From CAZGKW01 sp964526295 (lineage in GTDB: Bacteria; Planctomycetota; Phycisphaerae; FEN-1346), in NCBI GenBank assembly GCA_964526295.1, contig CAZGKW010000024.1:8764-72763 (forward strand): a stretch of 64,000 bases of DNA. The letters are read 5' to 3'. Position numbers and translations under genes: made by a program. Under the pieces are notes generated by a model that did no database searches, was not told the DNA's origin, and was given only the letters and a program-made list of their open reading frames with translations. Shown here piece by piece: positions 56,600 through 64,000 of this stretch. Numbering within the stretch: position 1 is the first letter of the stretch; each line of letters starts with the position of its first letter.

Positions 56600-58840
56600 A
56601 TGCCCGAAGCCGGCACCCATCTCGAACGGCGGCCCACTTCCCCCCGACCGGAGCCCAAGCGCCTCTCGGTCGCCCTTGCCGGCAACCCCAACTCCGGCAA
56701 GACCACCCTGTTCAACAACCTCACCGGCACCCGTCAGAAGGTGGGCAATTACCCCGGTGTCACCGTCGAGATCAAGGAGGGCGTCTGCCGTCACGACGGC
56801 TTCCGGCTCGACGTCGTCGACCTGCCCGGGACGTACAGCCTGACGGCCTACTCGACCGACGAGCTGGTCGCCCGCGACTACGTCATCGACTCCCACCCCG
56901 ACGTCGTGGTCGACGTCGCCGACGCCTCGAACCTGGAGCGGAACCTCTACCTGGCGGTCCAGCTCATCGAGCTGGGCGTGCCGATGGTCATCGCCCTCAA
57001 CATGAGCGACGTCGCCGACGCCCAGGGCTTTTCGGTCGATCTCGAGCGCCTCTCGCAGCTCCTCGGCGACGTGCCGCTCGTGCGGACCGTCGGCCACCGC
57101 AACCGCGGCACCGACGAGCTGCTCGACGCCGTCGTCGCCGTCGGAACGGGCCGGCATCCCGTCCGGCAGGTGCCGGTCCCCTACGGTCGGGAGCTGGACG
57201 AGGAGATCGCGAAACTGGCCGCCCTCCTCGATCCGTGCCGCCAGTTGCTCGCCCCGCGGACGCCTCAGTGGGTGGCCCTGAAGCTCCTGGAAGGCGACCC
57301 GCGGGTCCGGGAGCGGATCGAGGCGGACTGCCCGGACGCCTCGGCCGTCCTCGAAGCCGCCGACTCAGCCACCCGCCACCTGGTGAGCGTCTTCGGCGAC
57401 AGCCCCGAGGTGGTCGTCGCCGACCGCCGATACGGTTTCATCAGCGGGGCGTGCCAGGAGGCCGTCCGGGCGACGATCGAGTCGCGGCACGTCCTCTCGG
57501 ACCGGATCGACGCCGTCCTGACGCACCCCGTGCTGGGCCTGCCGATCTTCCTGGGCCTGATGTACCTCGTGTTCTTCCTCACGTTCCGGGTGGGGCAGTA
57601 TCCGATGGACGGCCTGGAATGGCTGTTCGCGAACCTCGGTGCGTGGGTGGCGGGCCTCTGGCCGGCGGGGGCCGACAGCGTCCTGAAGTCGCTCCTCGTC
57701 GACGGCATCATCGGCGGAGTGGGCGGCGTGGTGGTCTTCCTGCCGCAGATCCTCATCCTCTTTCTCGCCATCGCGGCCCTGGAGGACACCGGCTACATGG
57801 CCCGCGCGGCCTTCATCGTCGACCGGTGGATGCACAAGATCGGCCTGCATGGCAAGAGCTTCATTCCCATGCTCATCGGCTTCGGGTGCACCGTGCCGGC
57901 CCTGATGGCGACGCGGGTCCTGGAGAACCGTCGGGACCGGTTGACGACCATGCTGGTGCTGCCGCTGATGAGCTGCGGGGCGCGGTTCCCGATCTACGTC
58001 CTGCTCACGGGGGCCCTCTTCGCGCGGCGGTGGCGGGCGCCCGTGATGATGGCCTACTACCTGGTGGGCATCGCGGTAGCGGTGCTCCTGGCGAAGCTGC
58101 TGCGGTCGACCCTCTTTCGGGGCGAGACGACGCCGTTCGTCATGGAGCTGCCCCCCTACCGCCTGCCGACGGCCAAGGGCATGCTGATCCATACGTGGGA
58201 CCGCGGGCGGATGTATCTCAGGAAGGCAGGGACGCTGATCCTGGCGGCGTCGATCGTCCTGTGGGCCCTGACGAGCTTCCCCAAGCCGGCCGAGCCGCCC
58301 GCCGCCGCGGCGGCCCCGGCTGAGGGGGCTGCCGCGGAAGCGGGTATGACGGAAGCGGGCGCGCCTGGGGCGGGCGCCTCGGAGGCGCCTGCGGAAGCCG
58401 GCGACACCGCCGCCGCCGAGGAGGCCCGCCGGGCCGCCGAGCTCGAATACTCCGTCGCCGGGCGGATCGGCAAGGCCCTCGAGCCCGTGACCCGGCCCCT
58501 GGGGTTCGACTGGCGGATCAACACGGCCCTGCTTGGGGCGTTCGCCGCCAAGGAGGTCTTCGTGGCCCAGATGGGCATCGTCCACGCCCTCGGCGAAGAG
58601 GCCGACCCGGGGGCCCTGAAGCGGCAGCTCCGGGCCCGGTACACGCCGCTCCAGGCCGCCGCCGTCATGCTCTTCTGCCTCCTGGGTTTCCCGTGCATGG
58701 CGACCGTGGCCGTGATGTACAGCGAGACGCGGTCGTGGCGGTGGACGCTGCTCCAGTGGGGCGGCCTGACGGCCGTGGCGTACCTGCTGACGCTGATCCT
58801 CTACCAGGCGGGCACGGCCTTGCACCCCGGCGGAGGCTGA
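56600..58840 (+). CDS. feoB: Ferrous iron transport protein B
   Basis: 746 residues. The N-terminal GTPase has G1 GNPNSGKTTLFNNLTG, G3 DLPGTYSL and G4 NMSD. The membrane part has the gate-type motif FIPMLIGFGCTVPALMATR, repeated in weaker form near GAFAAKEVFVAQMG. An Ala/Glu/Pro-rich loop of about 50 residues (bases ~58290-58440) separates two late helices and is low in complexity. It imports Fe2+ across the inner membrane. Confidence 0.96.
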   Translation: MPEAGTHLERRPTSPRPEPKRLSVALAGNPNSGKTTLFNNLTGTRQKVGNYPGVTVEIKEGVCRHDGFRLDVVDLPGTYSLTAYSTDELVARDYVIDSHPDVVVDVADASNLERNLYLAVQLIELGVPMVIALNMSDVADAQGFSVDLERLSQLLGDVPLVRTVGHRNRGTDELLDAVVAVGTGRHPVRQVPVPYGRELDEEIAKLAALLDPCRQLLAPRTPQWVALKLLEGDPRVRERIEADCPDASAVLEAADSATRHLVSVFGDSPEVVVADRRYGFISGACQEAVRATIESRHVLSDRIDAVLTHPVLGLPIFLGLMYLVFFLTFRVGQYPMDGLEWLFANLGAWVAGLWPAGADSVLKSLLVDGIIGGVGGVVVFLPQILILFLAIAALEDTGYMARAAFIVDRWMHKIGLHGKSFIPMLIGFGCTVPALMATRVLENRRDRLTTMLVLPLMSCGARFPIYVLLTGALFARRWRAPVMMAYYLVGIAVAVLLAKLLRSTLFRGETTPFVMELPPYRLPTAKGMLIHTWDRGRMYLRKAGTLILAASIVLWALTSFPKPAEPPAAAAAPAEGAAAEAGMTEAGAPGAGASEAPAEAGDTAAAEEARRAAELEYSVAGRIGKALEPVTRPLGFDWRINTALLGAFAAKEVFVAQMGIVHALGEEADPGALKRQLRARYTPLQAAAVMLFCLLGFPCMATVAVMYSETRSWRWTLLQWGGLTAVAYLLTLILYQAGTALHPGGG

Positions 58841-58982
58841 CCGAAACAGGATCTGCGCGGTGGTTCTCCGCGACCACCGCGCCGGGACGCGACGCGCAGG
58901 CATCGCTGGTTCCGGGCCGCGAACGGGAGTTCGCGGTTACGAGCCGCCGCGCAGCTTGCTGCGTAATTATCACGATTAACCC

Positions 58983-59192
58983 ATGGGCACCATCGAACTC
59001 ATCCTTGTCGTCGCCATCGTCGCCTTGGCGGCGGTCTTTGTCGCCTGGCGCATGTGGCGCGTGGCCACGAAGCGCGAGCGGGCCTGCCCGAACTGCCCCG
59101 GTTCGTGCGCCGCCGCCGAGCGGATGGACGACTCGGTGGAGGAGCAAACAGCGGGGGCCGAGGCCCACAAGGCGGTTGGCGCTGACGAGTAA
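58983..59192 (+). CDS. FeoB-associated Cys-rich membrane protein
   Basis: 69 residues. One helix (IELILVVAIVALAAVFVAWR) is followed by a short Cys motif, CPNCPGSC, and a polar tail. The size, topology, Cys motif and position directly after feoB match the small Cys-rich FeoB-associated family, thought to help Fe2+ handling (FeoC-like role, not proven). It lies 142 bases after feoB. Confidence 0.82.
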   Translation: MGTIELILVVAIVALAAVFVAWRMWRVATKRERACPNCPGSCAAAERMDDSVEEQTAGAEAHKAVGADE

Positions 59193-59354
59193 GCCGCAGC
59201 GTCGGGTCCGCCTTTTCCGCGGTCCGGCGCCTGCCCCCGCTTTGTGTCAAAGGGATGGCCGGCCTCATCAGGGAGCACGAGACGGCGACTCATTGCCCCG
59301 CTCCGGGCACGGGAGAGAGAACCCCGCCCGGGCAAAACGGCTCGGCGGCTCGCG

Positions 59355-59772
59355 TCATTCTTCGGGATTGAACGTCAGGCAGAGAATCTGTTCTTCGCGA
59401 GATCCGGCCGTGATCCCCTCGGCGGCGCACTGTAATCGGTCATTGTACATGCAGTCGGCCATCCTGCAGGCGCCGACGTGACCGAGTTGGGTCGGATCAC
59501 CAGCCTTTTGCTCCGGCTTTCCCCAAAAGGTATCACACTGCGCGCCCTGCTCGTCGCCCACGGTGATTGCCATGGCGTGGCACTGTCCTGCAACGCCAGT
59601 TCGCTGCTTCATCCCGCCTGGCGGCCTTCCCAGGCCGCCAGGAACTTGCTTCAGGCCCGATCGCGGCGGCCTGGGAAGGCCGCCGCGCGGCCAGTGGCGT
59701 TGTAGCACACTGGCGGTGCTTGTTATACGCACAATGCGTCGCACCGCACGTCTGAACATGTGGCATTTCCAT
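59355..59772 (-). pseudogene. DUF1540-like Cys-rich protein, split by a palindromic element
   Basis: Read from ATG 59772 (after AAAGGAGGGCAGGACG), the protein opens with VQTCGATHCAYNKHRQC. The frame is then lost in a palindromic insertion, and the rest resumes in another frame as HAMAITVGDEQGAQCDTFWG and later ACRMADCMYNDRLQCAAEG, ending LCLTFNPEE at 59355. Removing the 122-base element and one copy of its 5-base duplication (127 bases) restores a single 96-residue frame with two tandem C-x4-C-x-Y-N-x4-C units that align exactly. Such motifs are those of DUF1540. The intact N-terminal piece could still be made but would lack the second half. Function unknown; possible metal binding. Confidence 0.82.
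59586..59707. mobile_element. 122-bp palindromic miniature element (REP/MITE-like)
   Basis: It is flanked by CACTG at 59581-59585 and 59708-59712. Imperfect 15-base terminal inverted repeats (12 of 15 matching) begin TCCTGCAACGCCAGT and end AGTGGCGTTGTAGCA. Inside are two perfect hairpins, 59617-59642 and 59662-59687, each with 11-base arms and with mutually complementary loops TCCC and GGGA. It has no coding capacity. The insertion interrupts the DUF1540-like gene. Confidence 0.85.
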
Positions 59773-60074
59773 CGTCCTGCCCTCCTTTCGTGGGGTTGAC
59801 GGGACTCCCTCCCGGCCGGGATATCATGTTCCCTCGATACGTCCGGCACAAGCGGGGAAGGCGCGCAAGAGGGTGGGGCGAAGCCCCAATATGGCCCCGG
59901 CGTTTCTCCGGTGGCCGGAAAAAGACACGAGGCCGAAGTGGGACACGAAATTTCTTCTTCGCAGCCTAAGCCTTTTCGTAGCAAAACCTTACGCACGAAA
60001 AAAGACACGTCGTGTCTTTTCTGAGGGCCCGTCGGAGGTCGGTCGGCTCCAGGCGGCCGCCGGGGGAGGGCAGC
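59773..60074. other. Spacer with no gene seen
   Basis: Holds the likely 5' control region of the DUF1540-like gene (minus strand) and, at 59999-60021, the terminator of the Ni/Co transporter operon. No coding region is supported. Confidence 0.5.
59999..60021 (-). terminator. Intrinsic terminator of the cbi operon
   Basis: Palindrome AAAAGACACG-T-CGTGTCTTTT; on the minus strand the stem is followed by six T, 54 bases past the cbiO stop. The A-run on the other side would let it work in both directions. Confidence 0.8.
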
Positions 60075-60758
60075 TCAGAGTTCGGCCGGTTCCAGGCGGC
60101 CGGACGAGAGGCGGACGGCTCGCTTCGCGACGCGGCGCAGAAACGCCCGGTCGTGGCTGACGACCAGCATCGCCTGCCCGAGGCCGCCCAGGATCGCCGT
60201 CAGCCGACCCTCGTAGTGCTCGTCCAGGCCGTCGGTGGGCTCGTCGAGCAGCAGCACCTCGGGCCGCATCGCCAGGACGCTCGCCAGGGCTACGAGCCGC
60301 TTCTCCCCGTACGAGAGGTGGTGGGTGATGCGGTCCTCGTACCCCGCCAAGTCGAGCGTCTCGAGCGTCTCGGCCGTGGCGGCGAGGGCCTCCTCGCGCG
60401 TCCTGCCGAGGTTCAGCGGCCCGAACGCGACGTCCTCGGCCACGGTCGGCGAGAAGAGTTGGTCCTCCGGGTCCTGAAACAGGAGGCCCGCCCGGCCGCG
60501 GACGTCCCGGAAATCCTTTTCGGTGCGTCGGACCTCGCCGAAGGCCTCGATTTCCCCCCCGGTAGGCCTCAGAAGCCCCACCGCGAGGTGCAGAAGGGTC
60601 GTCTTGCCGCTCCCGTTGGGGCCGACCAGGGCCACGCGGTCCTCCGGCCCGAGCGCCAGGTCCACGCCGTCGAGGACCGGCCGCGCCGCCTGCCCCGGCC
60701 GGCCGGGGTACGAGAACGAGACGCCGCGGAACGCCAGGAGGGGGTCTAGGGCGCCCAT
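60075..60758 (-). CDS. cbiO: Cobalt/nickel ECF transporter ATPase
   Basis: 227 residues. Walker A VALVGPNGSGKTTLLHL, the ECF-type Q-loop LLFQDPEDQLFSPTVAEDVAFG, the signature HHLSYGEKRLVALASVLAM, Walker B EVLLLDEPTDGLD and the switch His in LVVSHDRAF are all present. It powers the ECF transporter with CbiQ and CbiM. The ATG at 60758 overlaps cbiQ by 13 bases; upstream frame is shadow. It is shorter than the typical 250-280 residues at the C terminus. Confidence 0.95.
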   Translation of the reverse strand: MGALDPLLAFRGVSFSYPGRPGQAARPVLDGVDLALGPEDRVALVGPNGSGKTTLLHLAVGLLRPTGGEIEAFGEVRRTEKDFRDVRGRAGLLFQDPEDQLFSPTVAEDVAFGPLNLGRTREEALAATAETLETLDLAGYEDRITHHLSYGEKRLVALASVLAMRPEVLLLDEPTDGLDEHYEGRLTAILGGLGQAMLVVSHDRAFLRRVAKRAVRLSSGRLEPAEL

Positions 60759-61510
60759 GTTGCCCCCCACGCGAGGTACGAAAGGCCCCCTAAGGCGGCC
60801 ACTACCCCCACGGCAAACCACGCGTCCCGTGCGGCGAGGTGGAAGTGGTCGAGCACGTAGAACCGGCCCCGCCACGCCCGGCACCGCATCGCCGCCAGGA
60901 TCCGCTCCGACCGCTCCACGCTCCGCACCAGCAGCATCCCCACGAGGTACCCCGTTGTCCGGTACGTGTGGCGGTCCATTCGGGGCCGGAAACCCCTCAC
61001 CTTGAGGGCCCGCACCAGCCGCAGATACTCGTGGTGTAGTACCTCGACGTAGCGGACGGTGAAGAGGAGGAGGTGCGTGAGCTTGTCGGGGACCTTCAGA
61101 TGGTGGAGGGCGTGCCCCAGGTCGGGCAGCTCCAGGGTGCTCAGCAGGGCCGTCCCGGCCAGGAGGATGGCGTTGGCCTTGAGGGCGATGAGGGCCGCCT
61201 GCGCGAGGCCCGCCCGCGACGCCGTCAGCGGCCCGATCCGAAACGCCGCCTCGCCCGGCACCGAGAGCGGCAGGATCGCCACCAACAGCAGCACGAACGC
61301 GTTCAGGGCGAGGAGCCGCTTGAGCGTCGCCCCTGCCGGCAGGTGCGCCGCCACTGCCACGCCCACCGCAAAGAGCAGCCCGAGCCCCGCGGCCGACGCG
61401 TTGCCCAGTACTGCCACGAAGACCGAGAACACCAGCGCTGTGACCACCCGGAGCCGCGGGTCGAGCCGGTGGATGACGGAATCGGCTTCGCGGAAGGCTT
61501 CACAGACCAT
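60746..61510 (-). CDS. cbiQ: ECF transporter transmembrane (T) component
   Basis: 254 residues with about five or six helices. DSVIHRLDPRLRVVTALVFS at the start and the coupling-helix motifs ALKVRGFRP and AMRCRAWRG are those of CbiQ-type T components. They link the ATPase to the substrate-binding CbiM. The gene lies between the accessory-protein gene (9 bases) and cbiO (overlap). Confidence 0.94.
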   Translation of the reverse strand: MVCEAFREADSVIHRLDPRLRVVTALVFSVFVAVLGNASAAGLGLLFAVGVAVAAHLPAGATLKRLLALNAFVLLLVAILPLSVPGEAAFRIGPLTASRAGLAQAALIALKANAILLAGTALLSTLELPDLGHALHHLKVPDKLTHLLLFTVRYVEVLHHEYLRLVRALKVRGFRPRMDRHTYRTTGYLVGMLLVRSVERSERILAAMRCRAWRGRFYVLDHFHLAARDAWFAVGVVAALGGLSYLAWGATWAP

Positions 61511-61519
61511 GGCGGCCCC

Positions 61520-62158
61520 TCAGGACGGCTCGCCCGGGCGGCGCCGACGGGCCTTGAAGTAGAGGGCCAGGCCGGCCAGGCCGACGATGTAGCCGACGCC
61601 GCCGAGGACCTCGTGGAGGCGGACGCGGTCCTCGTAGTTGCGTATTCCGCGGCGGAGCGGCTCGACGTGCCGCGCGACGGCCGCGTCGACCAGGCGGGCC
61701 AGTTCAGGGTCACCGGGGGGTCCATTGGGCCCCTCCGACCCCTCAACAGGGGTATCGGATGAGGGGGACCTGGGGGGCTGTTTCGCAGCGTCGGCGCCGG
61801 GCAAGAGCGGCAGGTCCGCCGGCAGCGCCGACGCTACGACGGTCGCCTCCGCCCGGTGACCGTCCGGCGTCTCGGCCACGAACGTGTGATCGCACAGGTG
61901 CTGCGCCGTGAACGTGAAGTCGCCGGCCTCGTCCGTCTCGACGCGGCCGAGCGTCTCCCCGCCGGGTCCGAGGACTTCGACCGCCAGCCCTTTGGCCGCC
62001 CCCCCGCCGGGGGAGAAGTAGGCCTGTCCCGCGATGGTCGCCCCCTCGGCCGCGTGGGCCCAGAGCTTCAGGCGATGACCCCGCGCCGCCCGCGGGGCCG
62101 CCAGCGCCGCCACGAGCAGCGCCAGCGCCGCGAAGCCTGTGCCGCAGGGCCTACGCAC
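61520..62158 (-). CDS. Accessory exported protein of the Ni/Co transporter (NikL/CbiL-like)
   Basis: 212 residues. A signal peptide (GFAALALLVAALAAPRAARG) precedes a His-containing start (HRLKLWAHAAEGATIAG), a transthyretin/carboxypeptidase-regulatory-like beta domain (GRVETDEAGDFTFTAQHLCD), a Pro-rich linker and a C-terminal helix (LGGVGYIVGLAGLALYF). This layout matches the extra subunits found between cbiM and cbiQ in Ni2+/Co2+ ECF systems. The start overlaps cbiM by 8 bases. The function may be to capture metal outside the membrane. Confidence 0.75.
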   Translation of the reverse strand: MRRPCGTGFAALALLVAALAAPRAARGHRLKLWAHAAEGATIAGQAYFSPGGGAAKGLAVEVLGPGGETLGRVETDEAGDFTFTAQHLCDHTFVAETPDGHRAEATVVASALPADLPLLPGADAAKQPPRSPSSDTPVEGSEGPNGPPGDPELARLVDAAVARHVEPLRRGIRNYEDRVRLHEVLGGVGYIVGLAGLALYFKARRRRPGEPS

Positions 62159-62798
62159 GGGTGCCCTCCCGCGCGGTCGGCCCCGCCGCCGCGGGCAGGT
62201 CCAGCAGGCCCGGACGCACCTGGAGCAGGAACGCCGCCACCGACCCTGTCGCCAGGGCCTCGACGGCCATCACCGGCAGGTGGGCCGCCACCACCACCCC
62301 GGCGACCGGCAGGAACCCCCGTCCAGCGGCCGCCATGACCCCGGCATAGAGCACCGCCGCCAGGGCGACGGCCCCGAGGCCCGCCGCCGCTCCCAGCGCG
62401 AACGTCCGCGCCGGTCGAACCGACCGCCTGATCGGCCGTGCCAGCACGTACCAGCACGCCACCGCCGGCAGGGCCATCACCATCGTGTTGATGCCCAATG
62501 TCGTGAGGCCCCCCACCCCGAACAGGACCTTCTGAAGGAACAGGCCCACCGCCACCGCGGGAAACGCCCGCCACCCGAGCACCAGGCCCATCAGGCCCAC
62601 CAGCAGCAGGTGGGCATTGACGCCGAACACGGGGACCGGCACCAGCGACGCGACGAAGAACGCCGCCGTCAGGATACCCGTCCGGGGGATGTCGTCCTCG
62701 CCGAGCCGCCGAAGGCCCACCGCGACGCCGGCCGCGCCGGCGGCGGTCCCGGCCACCAGCACCGGCCAGGCCTCGATCACACCGTCCTGAATGTGCAT
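62151..62798 (-). CDS. cbiM: Co/Ni ECF transporter substrate-binding component
   Basis: 215 residues with six or seven helices. The metal-binding N terminus reads MHIQDGVIEAWP, keeping Met1-His2 and Asp-Gly of the usual MHIPDG. VFGVNAHLLLVGLMGLVLGW supplies the second conserved His. It is the S component that binds Co2+ or Ni2+; which of the two cannot be told. The ATG follows GAGAGGTGCCCG. A small repeat element ends 21 bases upstream. Confidence 0.94.
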   Translation of the reverse strand: MHIQDGVIEAWPVLVAGTAAGAAGVAVGLRRLGEDDIPRTGILTAAFFVASLVPVPVFGVNAHLLLVGLMGLVLGWRAFPAVAVGLFLQKVLFGVGGLTTLGINTMVMALPAVACWYVLARPIRRSVRPARTFALGAAAGLGAVALAAVLYAGVMAAAGRGFLPVAGVVVAAHLPVMAVEALATGSVAAFLLQVRPGLLDLPAAAGPTAREGTRA

Positions 62799-62818
62799 CG
62801 GGCACCTCTCCCGGAGGC

Positions 62819-62957
62819 TATTGAGGACGGTAAAGGTAATGTCACAGGTGCGGTGGGAGCCCGACTTGCCAAACTGGCAGTTTCGGGCCCAACTTGGGCA
62901 CTTTTACGCACCCGCAATGTCTCGCCATGTGCGACATTGGTAATACCGTCCTCAATA
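62819..62957. mobile_element. 139-bp MITE-like element with 14-bp perfect terminal inverted repeats
   Basis: TATTGAGGACGGTA at 62819-62832 is repeated inverted at 62944-62957, ending in TA on each side, which fits a TA target duplication. Inner paired segments AATGTC/GACATT and GGTGCG/CGCACC and the hairpins TGCCA-AAC-TGGCA and GCCCAA-C-TTGGGC make it highly structured. No coding capacity. It lies between the DUF4198 gene and cbiM. Confidence 0.75.
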
Positions 62958-63016
62958 TCTGGCCGCGCCTTGCCCTCTCACCCCCCGCCTTCGCCAAGGC
63001 TTCGGCGGGCGGGCGA

Positions 63017-63041
63017 CCCCTCTGCCGCCAGGGGAGAGGGA
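63017..63041. repeat. CCCTCT..AGAGGG palindromic repeat, second locus
   Basis: CCCCTCTGCCGCCAGGGGAGAGGGA shares CCGCCAGGGGAGAGGGA with the unit at 46925-46947. A further hairpin (CCCCCCGCC..GGCGGGCGGG) lies just before it (~62983-63014). Confidence 0.6.
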
Positions 63042-63068
63042 GGTGATGCAGCGGCCGTGGGCCGCGTG

Positions 63069-63848
63069 TTACTTCATGTCCACGGCGTGGACCCAGATGA
63101 GGGCCCCCAGCTCGACGTCCACCTCGTCGCCCTCGGGGCTTTTCATCTTTTCGTCGCCGCCTGTGAGGGCCGCGAAACCCCACCACCCGGCCCGGGGCAG
63201 GGCGTAGCTGAAGACGCCCCCCTCGTCGGCCTTGACGACCTGCGTCACGAACGCATCGCCGGGCGGCTTTACCTTCCCGCCCGCGTTCCAGTATTCGACC
63301 TCGACCTCGGCGAAGGGCACCGGCCGGCCGCCCTGGCGGACGATGCCCCGGAAGACGTTCCCCGTCCACAGGCCGTAGGGCCGGACGAGCGGCTCGATCT
63401 CGACCGGGAAGCCCACGAGGCGGTCCCACCCGCCGCCGGCGCCCATCGCATCGACGACTGTCTTCGTATAGTGGACGATCATCTTGCCTTCGGCGGGCTC
63501 CCAGTAGGGGGCGGGCTCGATGTAGAAGACGTGGTCGCCGGGCCGGCGGACGGTGTAGGAGGCCGTGTAGGCGGTCTTGCCCTGGACCTTGCGGGTCCGG
63601 AGCGAGCCCATCAGGTCGTGCTTCTCGCCGCCGACCAGGACGCCGAACCGCCTGGGCCGGCCCATCTCCATCGCCGGGCCCTGCTCCATGGGATGGGTAA
63701 AGAGAATCTCCAGGTCGACCGTCTTCGGCCCGTCGGCGGTGACGCACTCCGTCGAGGGCAGGAGCACCTGGAAATGGGCGAGGGCCGCCCCCGCCGCCAG
63801 GGCGAGGCACGCCGCCGGGACGAGGACCGCCGGGCCGAACCGTTTCAT
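63069..63848 (-). CDS. DUF4198 periplasmic protein, NikK-like
   Basis: 259 residues. Signal peptide (LVPAACLALAAGAALA) followed directly by HFQVLLPSTE, so the mature protein would begin with His, as in exported metal-binding NikK-type proteins. The beta-rich body has EILFTHPMEQGPAMEMGRP and a His in GEKHDLMG, with an Ig/transthyretin-like C-terminal domain (GRPVPFAEVEVEYWNAGG). DUF4198 members accompany Ni/Co ECF and TonB systems. The ATG at 63848 follows GAGGAGGCGTTCGTG. It heads the cbi gene group, with its own promoter and operator-like palindrome. Confidence 0.85.
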   Translation of the reverse strand: MKRFGPAVLVPAACLALAAGAALAHFQVLLPSTECVTADGPKTVDLEILFTHPMEQGPAMEMGRPRRFGVLVGGEKHDLMGSLRTRKVQGKTAYTASYTVRRPGDHVFYIEPAPYWEPAEGKMIVHYTKTVVDAMGAGGGWDRLVGFPVEIEPLVRPYGLWTGNVFRGIVRQGGRPVPFAEVEVEYWNAGGKVKPPGDAFVTQVVKADEGGVFSYALPRAGWWGFAALTGGDEKMKSPEGDEVDVELGALIWVHAVDMK

Positions 63849-63894
63849 CACGAACGCCTCCTCTTCCGTTGACAGGACCGCCGCTTCCTGTGTA

Positions 63895-63910
63895 ATACGT
63901 TTTTTCGTAT
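63895..63910. promoter_or_regulatory. 16-bp palindrome, candidate operator
   Basis: ATACG-TTTTTT-CGTAT, lying at or just after the predicted transcription start of the DUF4198-cbi genes; a suitable place for a metal-responsive repressor. Confidence 0.45.
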
Positions 63911-63922
63911 CGTGTCACTAAG

Positions 63923-63951
63923 ACTTTAGTCGGCGTCCCGCCGCGTGTCAA
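63923..63951 (-). promoter_or_regulatory. Promoter of the DUF4198-cbi genes
   Basis: On the minus strand, -35 TTGACA (63951-63946), a 17-base spacer and -10 TAAAGT (63928-63923). Confidence 0.7.
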
Positions 63952-64000
63952 GGACAAACGCGAGGGCTGGCGGTCGGTCCGGGCTGCGCTCGAAGGAGGA

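Noticed and set aside
62800..63068. Cobalamin or NiCo riboswitch upstream of cbiM
   Set aside because: The conserved B12-box or NiCo consensus bases are not seen; the structure is better explained by an element with terminal inverted repeats ending in TA.

Overview
The window is 64 kb of GC-rich DNA from a free-living bacterium. The best guess, from gene content alone, is a planctomycete (Planctomycetota, perhaps Phycisphaerae-like). Supporting signs are a PEP-CTERM surface protein, Tat-exported sulfatases and sugar-metabolism proteins, a XylR-like AraC regulator, an enlarged SecA, and a Na+-NQR plus siroheme-dependent heme pathway. No rRNA is present, so the taxonomy is inference. Genes are packed with many ATGA/GTGA/TTGA stop-start overlaps, and promoters that can be read resemble the sigma-70 consensus.

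Layout. 1-6 kb: the 3' part of an RND efflux pump, an ECF sigma factor with a membrane anti-sigma protein, and a gutted sulfatase. 6-10 kb (minus): a GH30-like glycosidase, an amidohydrolase, and a two-component pair. 10.3-15.8 kb (minus): a complete nqrABCDEF operon whose NqrA carries two RnfC-type [4Fe-4S] motifs. 15.9-23.2 kb (minus): hemX-like, hemA, a cobA-hemD fusion, ahbC, ahbD and an ahbA-ahbB fusion. Together these encode much of the route from glutamyl-tRNA to heme b through siroheme. 23.4-25.4 kb (plus, divergent): ccs1/ccsA for system II cytochrome c maturation. Heme synthesis, cytochrome c assembly and a Na+-pumping NADH dehydrogenase therefore sit side by side as one respiratory block.

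25.5-33 kb: an oxidoreductase, an intact sulfatase, pcm, a degenerate GGDEF protein, a SAM hydrolase, bioA-bioD and tRNA-Val. 33.4-42.2 kb: an ArsR regulator, a ferredoxin, a purine permease, alanine dehydrogenase, dapB, thrC, a secreted metallopeptidase and a mannonate dehydratase-like protein. 42.3-50 kb: a giant secA, a small membrane protein, efp, and a regulator divergent from the PEP-CTERM gene. 50-55.2 kb: a methyltransferase, a transglutaminase-like protein and glycogen phosphorylase. 55.6-59.2 kb: a dtxR-feoA-feoB iron uptake operon with a small Cys-rich partner. 60-63.9 kb (minus): a Ni/Co ECF transporter (cbiO, cbiQ, accessory protein, cbiM, DUF4198 protein).

The most notable non-genic structures are two small mobile elements without genes. 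A 122-bp palindromic element flanked by a 5-bp target duplication splits a DUF1540-like gene (59.6 kb). A 139-bp element with 14-bp terminal inverted repeats ending in TA lies just upstream of cbiM (62.8 kb). No CRISPR array, phage, full insertion sequence or defence island was seen.
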